Part shown: one piece after another, positions 1 to 11,017 of the stretch | How positions within the stretch are numbered: the stretch's first letter is position 1 | How the letters are laid out: the number at the start of each line of letters is the position of its first letter | DNA from: Polytrichum commune | Lineage: Eukaryota; Streptophyta; Polytrichopsida; Polytrichales; Polytrichaceae | DNA: 64,000 nucleotides | NCBI GenBank assembly: GCA_950295325.1 | Contig: OX485808.1 | Coordinates: forward strand, 40,692,527-40,756,526 | Direction: 5' to 3' | The notes under the pieces: model-generated | The model's input: only the letters and a program-made list of their open reading frames with translations | Database searches by the model: none | Told to the model about the DNA's origin: nothing | Translations under genes and position numbers: made by a program

Positions 1-1140
1 AGGCCGCTAAATACAATCCACTCATACAAGCAATTAGAACAACATGATGGCAAGTCAACCCCCTCATCACTGTCACACCCAACATTAAAGGAGACATCCA
101 TGAAAAACCAATGAAAGAATAAGAACAACTCAAAATACTCAAAAATAAAGTCAAAGTACTCATGAAACAATTACATCAAATTGCCATTAAACACCTCACA
201 TACCTAATATTAAATAAAAGAAAACTAATCAACAAACAACCTCCCATCAACCCCCCTTAGACGCCATAGAACCTTGAAATGATATTGAAATGTTGTATTT
301 TGAAATCGGATATGGCATCAAGTAATCCAAGTTATGTGAAGGGCCCGAGTTGAGATGGATTATCTAGTGTAATTTGGGAGAATTGATTCCAACAATTGGT
401 GGGATAGGGTTTCATCCAAGACCATGCGTACAAAAGTTGAGGAAAAGTGTTTGGAAGTCTTTTAAGGAAACAATAGATTGCATGCTTGGTGCAGCTTTCA
501 TCATAGCTTTCTAGAGTGTTCATCTTGGACCATTTCAAAACACCCTCAAATAATTCGGACACACAAATTTTGACACGGGTTAGTGTAAATAAGTAGGTGA
601 ATGCTATCCAAACATTGGTTGGTTGACCTTTATACAATGTGCTAATGCCCCTTTCCCACTTGACTTTACCAAATAACCAAAGTATTTCTTAAAAACCGGG
701 TAAAGCTCCCTCGGTTATAGCAGAGGCATCCGGCTATCCCAATGCACCTACAAGAACTTGCTCTGGAGATTTTCAAGTAGGTTTTAGTTAAGTAGCTTTC
801 ACACATGTTCATGGTTTTATTCACCAAGCAATGAATGTTGGGTAGTTTTTGTCCCATCCCCAAATGTCTTACTACTCACCTATCTTACCATCGGTTTTTT
901 TTGTTAATGGAGCTCCTCATGCCCTCATAGCCAAGACTAAAAAGCAACCAATCACAAGGGCGGGAGGCGACGCTTTTAAAGGTTCTATATTCTTGCCTCA
1001 TGTTGAGGTACTGATGGGAGGGTTGGTGCTTGAGACTTAAAACCTCCACTTTTAAGCCATGCCACGTCATTTGCCAACTAGGCTCGGCACTAGATAATGT
1101 CGATGGTGTGGAGGCCATGTTGTTAGAATCAACTTTTAGT
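1..1140. other. gene-poor DNA with one weak open frame
   Basis: AT-rich DNA with no recognisable gene. The minus strand carries an open frame at about 637-332 (about 101 codons, ending near Gly-Pro-Phe-Thr) that has no ATG at its upstream edge and resembles no family I know. It could be an exon or decayed element of an unknown gene, or chance. Nothing else in the stretch stands out. Confidence 0.4.
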
Positions 1141-1158
1141 CTTAGCTAAAGTCAGGTG

Positions 1159-1291
1159 GGAAGGGGGCATAAGGGTTAGTTTCCATGTAGGCCACTTGCT
1201 CACCACATTCTAGTGGAAATGTAGATGCCACCAGATGGACTCTACATTTGCATGCATGGAAACTAATCCTAGATACCTCCTTCCTCCCCCT
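1159..1291. repeat. short inverted-repeat element (MITE-like)
   Basis: The left arm (about 1159-1192, containing GGGTTAGTTTCCATG) is the imperfect reverse complement of the right arm (about 1252-1291, containing CATGGAAACTAATCC). The arms are about 35 bp and the spacer about 60 bp. No clear target-site duplication is visible, so it may be a worn foldback element. Confidence 0.5.
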
Positions 1292-1309
1292 TGTTACATA
1301 CGAACTTTG

Positions 1310-3890
1310 ATTGTAAAATTCTCATTGGCATTCTTCATCAATCATGAATGTTGGTAGAACGAGTTCGAGGTGCTCACGATAGAGAAAAATATACCTTGTA
1401 CTCGTTTTTGACCAATATCGAAGGAAGAGTTGGACCCCTCAACAAGTGAAAGCAATTATTCCCCATGAAACGATCCCATTTTGAAAGTTCAAAATGCAAC
1501 AGATAGATAGAGAAATATAAACGTTGGCACTTGAAGGAGAGAGTATGATTGAAGAGCCTCTTCACATGCACGCAGTTGCTCACATCGGGATGGTTCAAGC
1601 CAATGGTGGACTGATATGTAAGTGAATACACGATAATAATAATCAAAATCAATTTTGGTATCAAAGAACCTACCATGTCGATAACGTAGTCAAATAATGA
1701 TACTTGGTGGGTATGTCAAAGTGAGAGAATCATTATATACCCAAATTATTGTTTTACTCTTTACGATACTAAACCATATTGATTCCAAGACAAAATTACC
1801 CAGCTATACAAATTCTTACACGGTACATGGACCCAAATGATATCGAAAACAAAAATACCTCTAAATACACATACCCTAATAACATAAGCAATTTATAAAA
1901 TTAATCTTATAGAATCTACCCGAATGGTATATATATATATATATAAAAGACAAGGCCAATCCAACATTGGTTGGAACATTGGACATCATATCGAGGCCAC
2001 ATAAGCTATGGAGGGGTGCCCTGTCCACACCGATAAAGCATGATCTTCATATTAAATGCGCGAGTGTAAAAAGCTCCATTTGAGTGAAGAACGATGACCA
2101 AGCCCGGGTCCCCCAATGAGGGAAACTCCTTTCCTCGAACTCTCAAAGTTTGACACACGATCTCCCTAAAGTAGCCACATCCAACGGCCCACATCGGTCC
2201 ACACGGTCCACACATGTTTCGATCAACGGCCCGCTTTGAAAACACCTCCCATGCTTTTTGCCTTTGACCCCAAAACCCTGAACCACACGTCGCCACCTTG
2301 CGACCTCATGTAACTTATGGTGAAAGTTCATAGCATGCCACCACCCTTTGTGCCTTCGTTTTTTCCGTCTCAAGATCACAAATTACATGGGAAATCAAAA
2401 TAAAAATAAATTTAAAATTAAGGGAAAATCGATTGGAAAAAGGCTAAAATTATTCAAAAACATTACAATCGATCTCAATGAATCCCCCTCTTTGTAAAAT
2501 TGGCCCAACATAAAAGATTGATCCTCTATAAGTCTGTGTTTGATTCATCTTAAAATGACCATGTCTAGATTAATTCGGGGCTTTTTGAAGTTGTAATGAT
2601 AGTCTTGTTAGTGTGGGTTATAATGATTCAGCTCATTAAATCTCATTGAGAGGATTTAGTGTGGGGCACGTTAAGTTTGAGTCCACGTCAAATCTCTAGA
2701 TTAAAATTAGTGTGAGTTGGATTAATAACTTTTTAAAAGAAATTTATGTGGATTTTTTTTTATTAAAAAAACTACTTTTAGTGTAAGGTGATCATTTTAT
2801 TATATGTAAGGTGTTGGTCAAAAGCCTTGAGGAAGATTGAGGGAAGATTTTGGGTGTTGGACCCGTGTGATTTCCACCTCGACTAGACAATTCGAGTGGC
2901 TCACGTTGATTATTTTCATGTTAATTTTTCACCCACAATAATAGGAGTATATAGTGTATTTCCAATGTCCAATCAATGAAAACGATTTATTTTGTTGGGT
3001 GGATGAAGAAAACTAAGACAAGAAAATTTCTTCTTTGAACACGTGACTTGTCCACATCTTGAACACATGACTTGCCCATGCATTGAGAAGTGCGAGAACA
3101 TTTAAAGGTAGATTGGTCCTAAAACGGGTATTTTTCTCAAGTAGCCTATTGCACCTAGGGTATGAAACACACGATCAGTATGGGATGGCTAGCAACTCTA
3201 AATCAAGGCCATAGCCACTTTCCTCATAATTCTTGGAGCTCATATAAATATCTTATTCATTATAAAAGTGAAGTCTCTCAAGCTCATTAAATGGCCATAT
3301 ATGTTCCCCCACAAATGTCAACTATCCAGTTTAAAATACTCATCATATTTTTTTGATCCTATAGTCCCATCTCTTTTGAAGACATGTCTTTTTGGCATCT
3401 GTTTTTGGAGACACACTTAACCACATACCACTCAAATATAGGTGCCCAATTAAGATAAGTAACCAAACGAGACACACCTCCCTTACTCTCCAAGGCTTTG
3501 TAATGTGAGGGAACCGAGTCAAAGCCAACGTATGCCATGCCCACAGTAAAGCCCGTCAATGCTCCCTCTTGATAGAAAATTTTCATTGCTTTTCAAAACT
3601 TACTACTATCAGTAAGGAGTTTTCCATCCTACTCACAGTAACCCCACTAGTAGTAATGTACTACAGCTTCGCTTGTTCACTTCATTGCATACAAGACTTA
3701 AACTCCTAGATCAAGATGGATAAACTCTCCGTACAATGGGCCGGTCGTTGGTCCTAGTGTGGGCATGCTAAGTGTTACCTTATTATGGAAGTTGGCATCT
3801 ATTATTTACCTCGATATTTCGGGACCATACAAGAGGCGACGGAAAAGTAAAAGTGGAGTCCCCCACATTGATGACCCATGAAGAAGCCTG
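1310..3890. other. intergenic DNA, no gene seen
   Basis: AT-rich sequence with a short (TA)n run near 1927-1945. A stretch around 2500-2620 resembles the interior of the repeat family seen at 17.07-17.31 kb and 51.96-52.20 kb (shared pattern: CATAAAA, CTATA, then a TGATTCATC-type core). No supported coding region. Confidence 0.5.
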
Positions 3891-3896
3891 GATGAT

Positions 3897-3938
3897 GGAC
3901 GGATGGATGAATGGATGGATGAGTGGATGGATGGATGT
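3897..3938. repeat. GGAT/GATG minisatellite upstream of ferrochelatase
   Basis: Imperfect tandem copies of ATGGATGG with single-base variants (AATGG, GAGTGG). It lies about 290 bp upstream of the ferrochelatase start codon, so it may sit in or beside the promoter. Confidence 0.85.
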
Positions 3939-4122
3939 AAGGAGCGAGGGGAAGGGGAGTGGCCTCGCTCTTGCCACAACGAGACACATCCCTCGGTAAG
4001 CTTTCCGTTCGAGCTTCCGTCAAGGCCAAACACTGCCTCCGAACACCGAAACATCACAAACAACACAAACCGGATAGATAGAGCGATAGAGCGATAGATA
4101 TCTTACGTAGAAAAGCCAAGAA

Positions 4123-4140
4123 GGCCCAGAATTAGGGTTT
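4123..4140 (+). promoter_or_regulatory. GGCCCA site II plus telo-box upstream of ferrochelatase
   Basis: GGCCCA at 4123-4128 is followed by TTAGGGTTT at 4132-4140, about 95 bp before the start codon. In plants the site II element (TGGGCC/GGCCCA) together with the telo-box (AAACCCTAA) is a known promoter pairing of ribosomal-protein and other growth-linked housekeeping genes. The two sites are seen directly; their activity here is inferred. Confidence 0.6.
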
Positions 4141-4232
4141 TCGGTGAGGGCGCCATTTGGGGTTTGCAGGGCAGTGCCAAGGATTGACAGGGTTTTTCGC
4201 AGCGAAGTGATTGGGGTTTGGCACCACAAGTT

Positions 4233-7200
4233 ATGGCGATGGCCGCCTCGCCGGGGCTGCGAGTGGCCGTGGCGACCGCGACCTTGCCGTCATCAGCTTC
4301 GACATCGAGCTCCACAGCTTCCTGCTCAACGGCGATGGTGGCACCACAGAAATTTGGCAGCAGCAGCAACAAAGGGTGTGTGAGCTTGATGAGTTCCCAT
4401 GGTCAATTGGCAGGAAGTGGAATGCAATTCGGTCATACCGGAGGACGGAGGGTGGTGTGGAGAACGGTGACTGTGAAGGCAGCATTAGCCTCGGGGGATG
4501 GGATGGAAATGGCTTCGGAGATGGTGAAACCGGTGAAATGGCGGGGACAGGAAGAGAGGGAGGAGAAAGTAGGCGTGTTGTTGCTCAATCTCGGCGGGCC
4601 TGAGTCGCTGGAAGATGTGCAGCCATTTCTGTACAACCTGTTTGCGGATCCGGTACCCGTTCGCTTCTTGTCCTGGAACCTTCGAGGAGGGTTTATGTCA
4701 ATTAATTTGGTGACGTGGAAGCTTGAATTCCAAGAAGAGATAGGGGAGGGAGGGGGGGGAGGTCTGTGTATTATTTTCGTCGGTTTGGTTTTGATGGTGG
4801 TGTGGTTGTTGGTTGTAGGATATTATTCGGCTGCCACGATTTGCTAGGTTTTTGCAACGACCGCTCGCGCAGTTAATTTCTTCAGCTAGAGCTCCAAAGA
4901 GCGCGGAGGGCTATGCTGCCATTGGGGGAGGCTCACCGTTACGACAGATGACAGATGAGCAGGTTCGTTAATTAATCGTTTATGATGTCTCCTAGTTTAC
5001 TATGTGCATGGAGCAATTTCTTGATTAACTGATCATTTGGTGTTACTTAATTATCTTGGAGTCGCATATCTTGTTTACTGAGTAAAATCCTGTAGAGTAT
5101 GTCCTTCAGAAATGCTGAAGATAACGGGCTGTTAGTAGCGTGGCTTGGTGGATTTTCCGCGCCGTCTTGGATAATTTTGGCTCTCTTAATAGAGGGGGAG
5201 TTCTGGTTCAGAGGTGTGTAATTGTCCATGTGGGTTTCTGTGCTGATTTCGTCGAATTGATTGGTGATGTCGGGATATATATCAGGCTACGGCTCTTAAG
5301 AATGCACTGGAGAGCAAGGACACGCCAGCCAATGTATATGTGGGGATGAGATACTGGCATCCATTCACAGAAGAGGCCATTTCTCAGGTACAGAGAATTC
5401 AATCACCGTATCCTGCGAAGGGGACTGCCATTAGTTGGGAGAAAAGCGTGGAGATAACTCCACCTGCAGTAGCTGAGAGATCGGGAATACTGGAGCAGTA
5501 ATTACCATGGTTATTGGGAGTACAAGTATTTTAGCACATTCTGGTGGTTGGTGCATTGTACCTCACATAGGTACCATTGGTCCTCATTTTACGATTTCTG
5601 GTTGGAGGGTGCAGATTAAGAAGGATGGAATTACAAGACTTGTGGTTCTCCCTTTATATCCTCAGTTCTCTATCTCAACCAGTGGTTCCAGTCTCCGGCT
5701 TCTAGAAAGAATTTTCAGGTATCACAAACAGGAAGCACGTCATTTAGAGTACTTATTTGGAAAAGAGTTCTTGTCCTACTTGCAATCATACAAGGGCCCT
5801 TTATCTTCTGGTGTTGTAAGAGTTTATTGGCATTGTTGTTTGGCAGGGAGGATGAGTACCTAGTAAACATGCAGCATACAGTGATTCCATCTTGGTATTC
5901 GCGGGATGGCTATGTGCAGTCAATGGCAACGCTTATTGAGAAAGAACTAATGAAATTCGAGAAGCCTGAAGAGGTACGCACCCACTATAAAGATCTTGTG
6001 CTACTCAATATTTGTGATGTAGACTTCAGGGCATCAATCAACAAGTGCCGGCAGCAAATATTATTTGCACTGTAGGATGGTTGTCCTCTGTGCTGTACAG
6101 AGTTTGCTAAGCACCCCACAGCAAGGGTGGGATGCCCAAAGCATGCAAGAGTAAAGCCCTCATTACTATTTTGCTGAAATTTGTGTGACCACAGGTTCAG
6201 ATTTTTTTCAGTGCACATGGTGTGCCTGTGGCATATGTGGAAGAAGCTGGGGACCCTTACAAAGCTGAAATGGAGGAGTGCGTACAGCTTATTATGTCTG
6301 AGGTTAAGAGACGTGGTATTCGGAGCCCACATACACTTGCCTATCAGGTACGCCCCAGTCTAGTGGTCTGAAATTCCTGAAGGTGATGATTAAGCCCTAC
6401 AAGTATGATCCACTGCCTGGAAGTTCTTGACAAGTGATATCAACCATGTTAATAGCTGAGCAATAATCTGGGATGTATCAGTAAGAAGCTGTATGAGAAA
6501 GTAAGTAGCAAGAAAATGGTCGTGGAGTGTATGCAGCTTGGTATTATATAGCCTCTAGGTACACTGAGGTTCTGGGGTGCCTCCTGCAACCGCTCTCACT
6601 TAAGATATCGTATGAAAGGATGAAAGCCAAATTTGAATATATTGTAACTGGTGCCAAAATCAGAATTGTTGATGTCATCAACCTGCAAATAGAACCAGAC
6701 ACTCCAAGCGGGAGTTACCTATGTAGTTTACGTGTGCTGTGTGTTTCTAAAATTTCTCTACTCTTGGTTGTGTTGACAATACAGAGCCGGGTAGGACCTG
6801 TTGAATGGCTAAAGCCTTATACTGATGCCACTATTAGAGAGCTTGGGAAAAGTGGCGTGAAGAGCCTCTTGGCTGTACCTGTCAGGTTTGTGGATAACTT
6901 CTTGCAGACATTCATGCAGAGCTTACTGTGGTTGCTTGCATGATTGGTATTGAGGAGGAATAGCCTGCTTGTCCACTGTGAAAAATATTACCATTGTTTT
7001 TCTACTGTATCAGAAAAACCTATGTCTTGAAGGTGCCTAAAATTGCCAAAAAATCAGGAGATTATGCATCTCCTCCTGCCACTGAGTAGTTGGTTTTGCT
7101 GCAGCTTTGTAAGTGAACACATTGAAACCCTAGAGGAGATCGACATGGAGTACAGAGAGCTGGCACTTGAATCTGGGATTAGAAATTGGGGTCGTGTACC

Positions 7201-7974
7201 TGCATTGGGTTGTGATCCTGATTTTATCAGCGATTTGGCGGATGCTGTCATTGAAGCTCTTCCTTATGTTGGAGCAATGGCTGTTTCAAACTTGGAGGCT
7301 CGCCAGGTATGATATTGCGTCTTGGACATTTGCATTCTTGTTCCACTTCTCCTGTAAGTACCTTTTTGAAGATCTGAAAATATTTGTACATCCACCATCT
7401 TAAAGATATGTGGCACACAGGAACCTACTGTGACGATGTCTTAATACAATCATAATGTAGTTTCTAATCATTCTTGCATCAGCACTGTAACTCAATTAGC
7501 CATGAGATTCCAGATTTTATAGAAACACAATAGAGACTCTATAGTCAGAAGTCGTGGGGTGAGGCTATTGGGCCTGCAGAAAAGATTCTTCAACTATCAG
7601 CATTATCGGAAACCCAGCAGGATAGTGTCCAACTTGTACATAAATCATGTGGTATTTGGTGCTTGATTGCAAACATCCTTGTGTCAGCACTATAAAGAGG
7701 TTGCTTCTACTAGTTTTTGTGAATGATTGTATTGGTTCCTGTTTTGCAGTCCCTTGTTCCATTGGGAAGTGTGGATCAGCTTCTTGCCACGTACGATGCA
7801 CTACGGCGGGAGTTGCCAGCTCCTGTAGCCTTGTGGGAATGGGGGTGGACAAAGAGTGCAGAGACTTGGAATGGACGAGTTGCTATGCTGGCAGTCCTTG
7901 GTCTACTGGTTCTAGAAGTCACAACTGGACAAGGAGTTCTTCACCAATGGGGTATACTACCACTATTCCACTGA
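4233..7974 (+). CDS. FC2: chloroplast ferrochelatase with C-terminal CAB-type segment
   Basis: Inserts Fe2+ into protoporphyrin IX, the last step of haem synthesis, in the plastid. Nine exons join in phase with GT..AG introns: 4233-4652, 4819-4962, 5286-5387, 5615-5718, 5847-5973, 6195-6347, 6785-6885, 7105-7306, 7750-7974, giving 525 residues. The start is the first ATG in frame (MAMAASPG); residues 1 to about 72 are Ser/Thr/Ala-rich with few acidic residues, as in a transit peptide. The mature part opens with [20 protein letters not shown]. The catalytic His lies in SAHGVP (about residue 307) and the active-site Glu in HIETLEE (about 391). The last exon encodes a linker and a light-harvesting-like membrane segment ([20 protein letters not shown], then HQWGILPLF), the hallmark of the FC2 class; Arabidopsis FC1 lacks it. 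No lesion was found. The symbol follows the class, not a locus match. Confidence 0.95.
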
Positions 7975-9421
7975 AATCATGTAGGACAATTGTTGCAAAC
8001 TCTTAGTATCCTCGTAGAAATCAGTGAAGAGTAATGATTAGGGTAGCCTCTTAAGTTCAAGCCAACATCATTGCTGGGTTTCTCATTGCTTCCAAACATG
8101 CAAAGAGATCTCCAGACATTGATTGTGGTATACTAGTATTCTTTCTCATCATATATCCCAAACTGCACCTGCTGTAGGGGATTATCGAAATTGATGCTGG
8201 AAACTTGTAGTGATGGCAGGATCATTTGTGCTAGTCAATCTTAAGGTTAGAATTGTTTCGTCTAGGTTTAACCTGGACTTTCAAATGTTTGTGTAGAGTT
8301 TGCCTCTCTGCATAGACCTATTTGTATCAGTAGATTAGGGGTAAATTCCGGTGTAGCTTCTCAACTTCACCCACCACTATTGGAGGCTATCTGGAGTGCC
8401 GACAATTAATTTGTAGCTCTGGTGGACTATCTCGAAAAGAAAAAGAAAACCTTCACGGCATGCTGAATTGGGAAGTGAGGCTCATTTGAGTAATTCCCTT
8501 GCCATCATCCTCTCGGATTCATTTGGTGAGCCCAGCTTTTGGCATCATTGGAAGAGCAGGTTTACTGTGGTGGAGCTGTATTTGTAACTCACTACTTTCT
8601 GGAAATATAGATTTAGTGGCTATACATATAATACAACTTGCATTTTGGACAGGTAGCTTCTCCAACTGGATTCTTGAAGGCTGCTGAGCAGTTTTGATGT
8701 TGTATTGATGACTTTTATTGAAAGACCATTGAATAAATGTGTAACTTGAACAAAACCTAAAATGCTGCTATTGCCCTCCTGCTGTTTGGGCTAACAAATG
8801 CTTGCCAGATGCGGTACAGGAGCGAATATTTATACACCTGTTCATTTGGCTCAACAAAAAAGAATGCCTCTTTCCAAAGTGCACATACATTCTCCATGTT
8901 CTGCATGAATGTTATACAATATATCCGAAACAAGTTTTGCCAATTTGTGCAGGAACCATGACATCTGAAAACCATGGAATGCTTGTAACATCCGTATCAC
9001 AACAGAGTGTTTTGGCAAACGACATTAGAAATCTTCATCTCTCCATTTCACTGCGATTGTGAGAACCATGCACAAGAACTAAAAAAAGTCTGATAATAAA
9101 AGCCAGCTGAAAAGCCACTGGTGCTGTGACATGGTGGCCATAAATATTGACAAAATTACAGAAAATACAGTAGACAACAATGCAACACCCTACTGAAATG
9201 GAGATTCAAAAAAATGGCCAACAATGCCAGCCGAAAGTCTTGGTCTGTGGCATGGAGGGCAGTGGGCCCAAGGCAACCCGCCTTTTCATTAGACCAAAGT
9301 ATCAACCCGTAAATGAGGCAGAATAGAAGTACAAAAGGGCACAAATCAAGACAGGGAAGACGAGACTTGACGTTTTTTCAAATTACAAAAGCTGCTTGGG
9401 TTCTATTACCTGCAACTAAAT
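7975..9421. other. converging 3' regions of ferrochelatase and EML
   Basis: No coding potential is supported. AATAAA at 8732-8737 is a reasonable poly(A) signal for a ferrochelatase 3' UTR of about 750 bases. The part near 9070-9421 is probably the 3' UTR of the minus-strand EML gene. The two genes converge tail to tail. Confidence 0.45.
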
Positions 9422-11017
9422 CTACCTGTCATCATCTCCCTCCCCTTCATCGTCTGCATTATCTAACTCGGTGTCAGAAACAGCTCCTTCCCTATCCGGT
9501 GCTCCATGGTTGGCCTCCGACCCATCCTCTCTTCTATCTTCTCCCATGTCATTCTCATCCTCACTGTCCACATGTTGGTTCCCTGCCTCCGGCTGAGTGT
9601 TATGCCGCGCCTTCTCTAACAAGCCAACAGAATGAACAGGAGACTCCGTTCCATGGTTTCTGTCATCATCATCAGTTGCAGCTTCATCATCGTCAGATGA
9701 CTCTCCTACCTGCACCAATGCTTTTTGTAGCATCTCCTCGTGTTCCTTGGCCATGCGCCTGGCACTCTCCAGCTTCTCCAAGTCTTCCTCATGCTCAAGT
9801 TCGTCTGCCTCCTTCCAATACGCACTTACATCTGGAACCTGTATCTCTTGGGGACGGGCTACCTTCTTGTCTGTCCCATTCCTATCGGGAGCTTCACCAG
9901 ACCCTGCAGCCCTCCACGGTCTTGGCTGAGGAGTCGAAACAGGGGCAGCAGCTGCTGCTGCTGCCTTGTCATGGGAGAAGGCGGGTCTTCCTCTTGGATT
10001 TCCGCTGCCTTTGGGCCTTCCAACAGCACCTCCAAAGCCCCCTCTGCCTCGTTTCATACCTCGTCCAAGACCCCTTCCAGCAGGGGCTGGGACAACAGTA
10101 GGCAGCTTGCCATCTAATACGACAGTGGGCCCATCAAGCCATCTAACATCTTCTTTTGGCAATACTTTCAGATCTACCCACTCCCATGTCTCCTCCTTAG
10201 TACCATAGCCATAAGCTAGCATGTACATCATATCCTCTTTGTTGTAATCTGCTACAACCGCCTCATAAAATGTGCCATCCTCCGGCCACCTTGTCATGAC
10301 CCTCCGACCGATCCAAGGATCGACACGTGTGTCTGTGGATGGACCTGCACCTTTGTGGTTACTCCAAGGGGCCCCTCTCCCACTGCCAGCACCTCCTCTG
10401 CCTGGAGTGATCCCTGTAGCCCCAGCAGGCGGTGCACCTCTAGTGGGAACAATGGGGGCTATTGCTACTCCTTTGCTTCGGGACTTCTTGCCCCTAAGGA
10501 AAGCAGGTCCACTCAAAGCCGGTGAAGGCAAAGGGGCAGAAAGAGGAGGCACAGGTTTCAGAGCTGAAGGGAGAGGAGGAGGTAGTGGCTGCGCAGCGTG
10601 GCCTAACTTTTGCTTTTTTCGCGAATTAGATACAGCAGGGCTTGGGGAGGGATCGTGGGACAGATCCGGCATGCCGTGGTCTTCCCCTGTTTGTCTATAA
10701 TTCCTTATTCGTTTAAGTATGGCATCCTGTCCAACTTTTCCAAGAATTTCCCTGTGCTGCTCATCTGCCACTCTTAGCTCCTTCCTCATGTCCGACATGA
10801 GACCTTCTTTTGTCCAAGTGATCGCCTCCGATTGGGCACTAAATGCCCTGAGCAGAGCAGTATATGCATCGAGCTCAAGCTGATGAATCAGCTGGTCAAT
10901 GTAAACTGATGTTTTACCATTTCCACTTGGTCGTCCCTTCCTCACCGTTTGCACCCGTTGTGGTGGGAGGTCGTCATCATCGGTGCCATCGCTATCAGAC
11001 TGATTATAGACCATCAT
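9422..11017 (-). CDS. EML: EMSY-LIKE (EML) chromatin reader: ENT plus Agenet/Tudor
   Basis: A nuclear chromatin-associated protein of the plant EMSY-LIKE family. Members in Arabidopsis take part in immunity and seed development by binding modified histones; the exact role here is inferred. The single open frame encodes 531 residues. The start is supported by an in-frame TGA seven codons upstream. An acidic opening (SDSDGTDDDDLPP) leads into the ENT domain at about 39-110 (ELDAYTALLRAFSAQ, then AITWTKEGLMSDMRKELRVAD). A Pro/Gly/Arg-rich linker with a basic SRKKQK patch follows. The Agenet/royal domain lies at about 230-300 (IGRRVMTRWPEDGTFYEAVV, then ETWEWVDLK). After a GRGRG-type segment and an alanine run comes a predicted coiled coil (about 400-440, LEKLESARRMAKEHEEMLQK) and a very acidic tail. 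EML genes I know of are split by several introns, whereas no intron interrupts this coding region. Confidence 0.93.
   Translation of the reverse strand: MMVYNQSDSDGTDDDDLPPQRVQTVRKGRPSGNGKTSVYIDQLIHQLELDAYTALLRAFSAQSEAITWTKEGLMSDMRKELRVADEQHREILGKVGQDAILKRIRNYRQTGEDHGMPDLSHDPSPSPAVSNSRKKQKLGHAAQPLPPPLPSALKPVPPLSAPLPSPALSGPAFLRGKKSRSKGVAIAPIVPTRGAPPAGATGITPGRGGAGSGRGAPWSNHKGAGPSTDTRVDPWIGRRVMTRWPEDGTFYEAVVADYNKEDMMYMLAYGYGTKEETWEWVDLKVLPKEDVRWLDGPTVVLDGKLPTVVPAPAGRGLGRGMKRGRGGFGGAVGRPKGSGNPRGRPAFSHDKAAAAAAAPVSTPQPRPWRAAGSGEAPDRNGTDKKVARPQEIQVPDVSAYWKEADELEHEEDLEKLESARRMAKEHEEMLQKALVQVGESSDDDEAATDDDDRNHGTESPVHSVGLLEKARHNTQPEAGNQHVDSEDENDMGEDRREDGSEANHGAPDREGAVSDTELDNADDEGEGDDDR

Noticed and set aside
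4218-4232. Upstream start of ferrochelatase at a TTG codon
   Set aside because: The codon is TTG; the first in-frame ATG is at 4233 and gives a normal transit peptide.
9313-10700. Long plus-strand frames rich in Pro, Ser and Leu
   Set aside because: They are antisense shadows of the GC-rich EML gene, which has recognisable domains on the minus strand.
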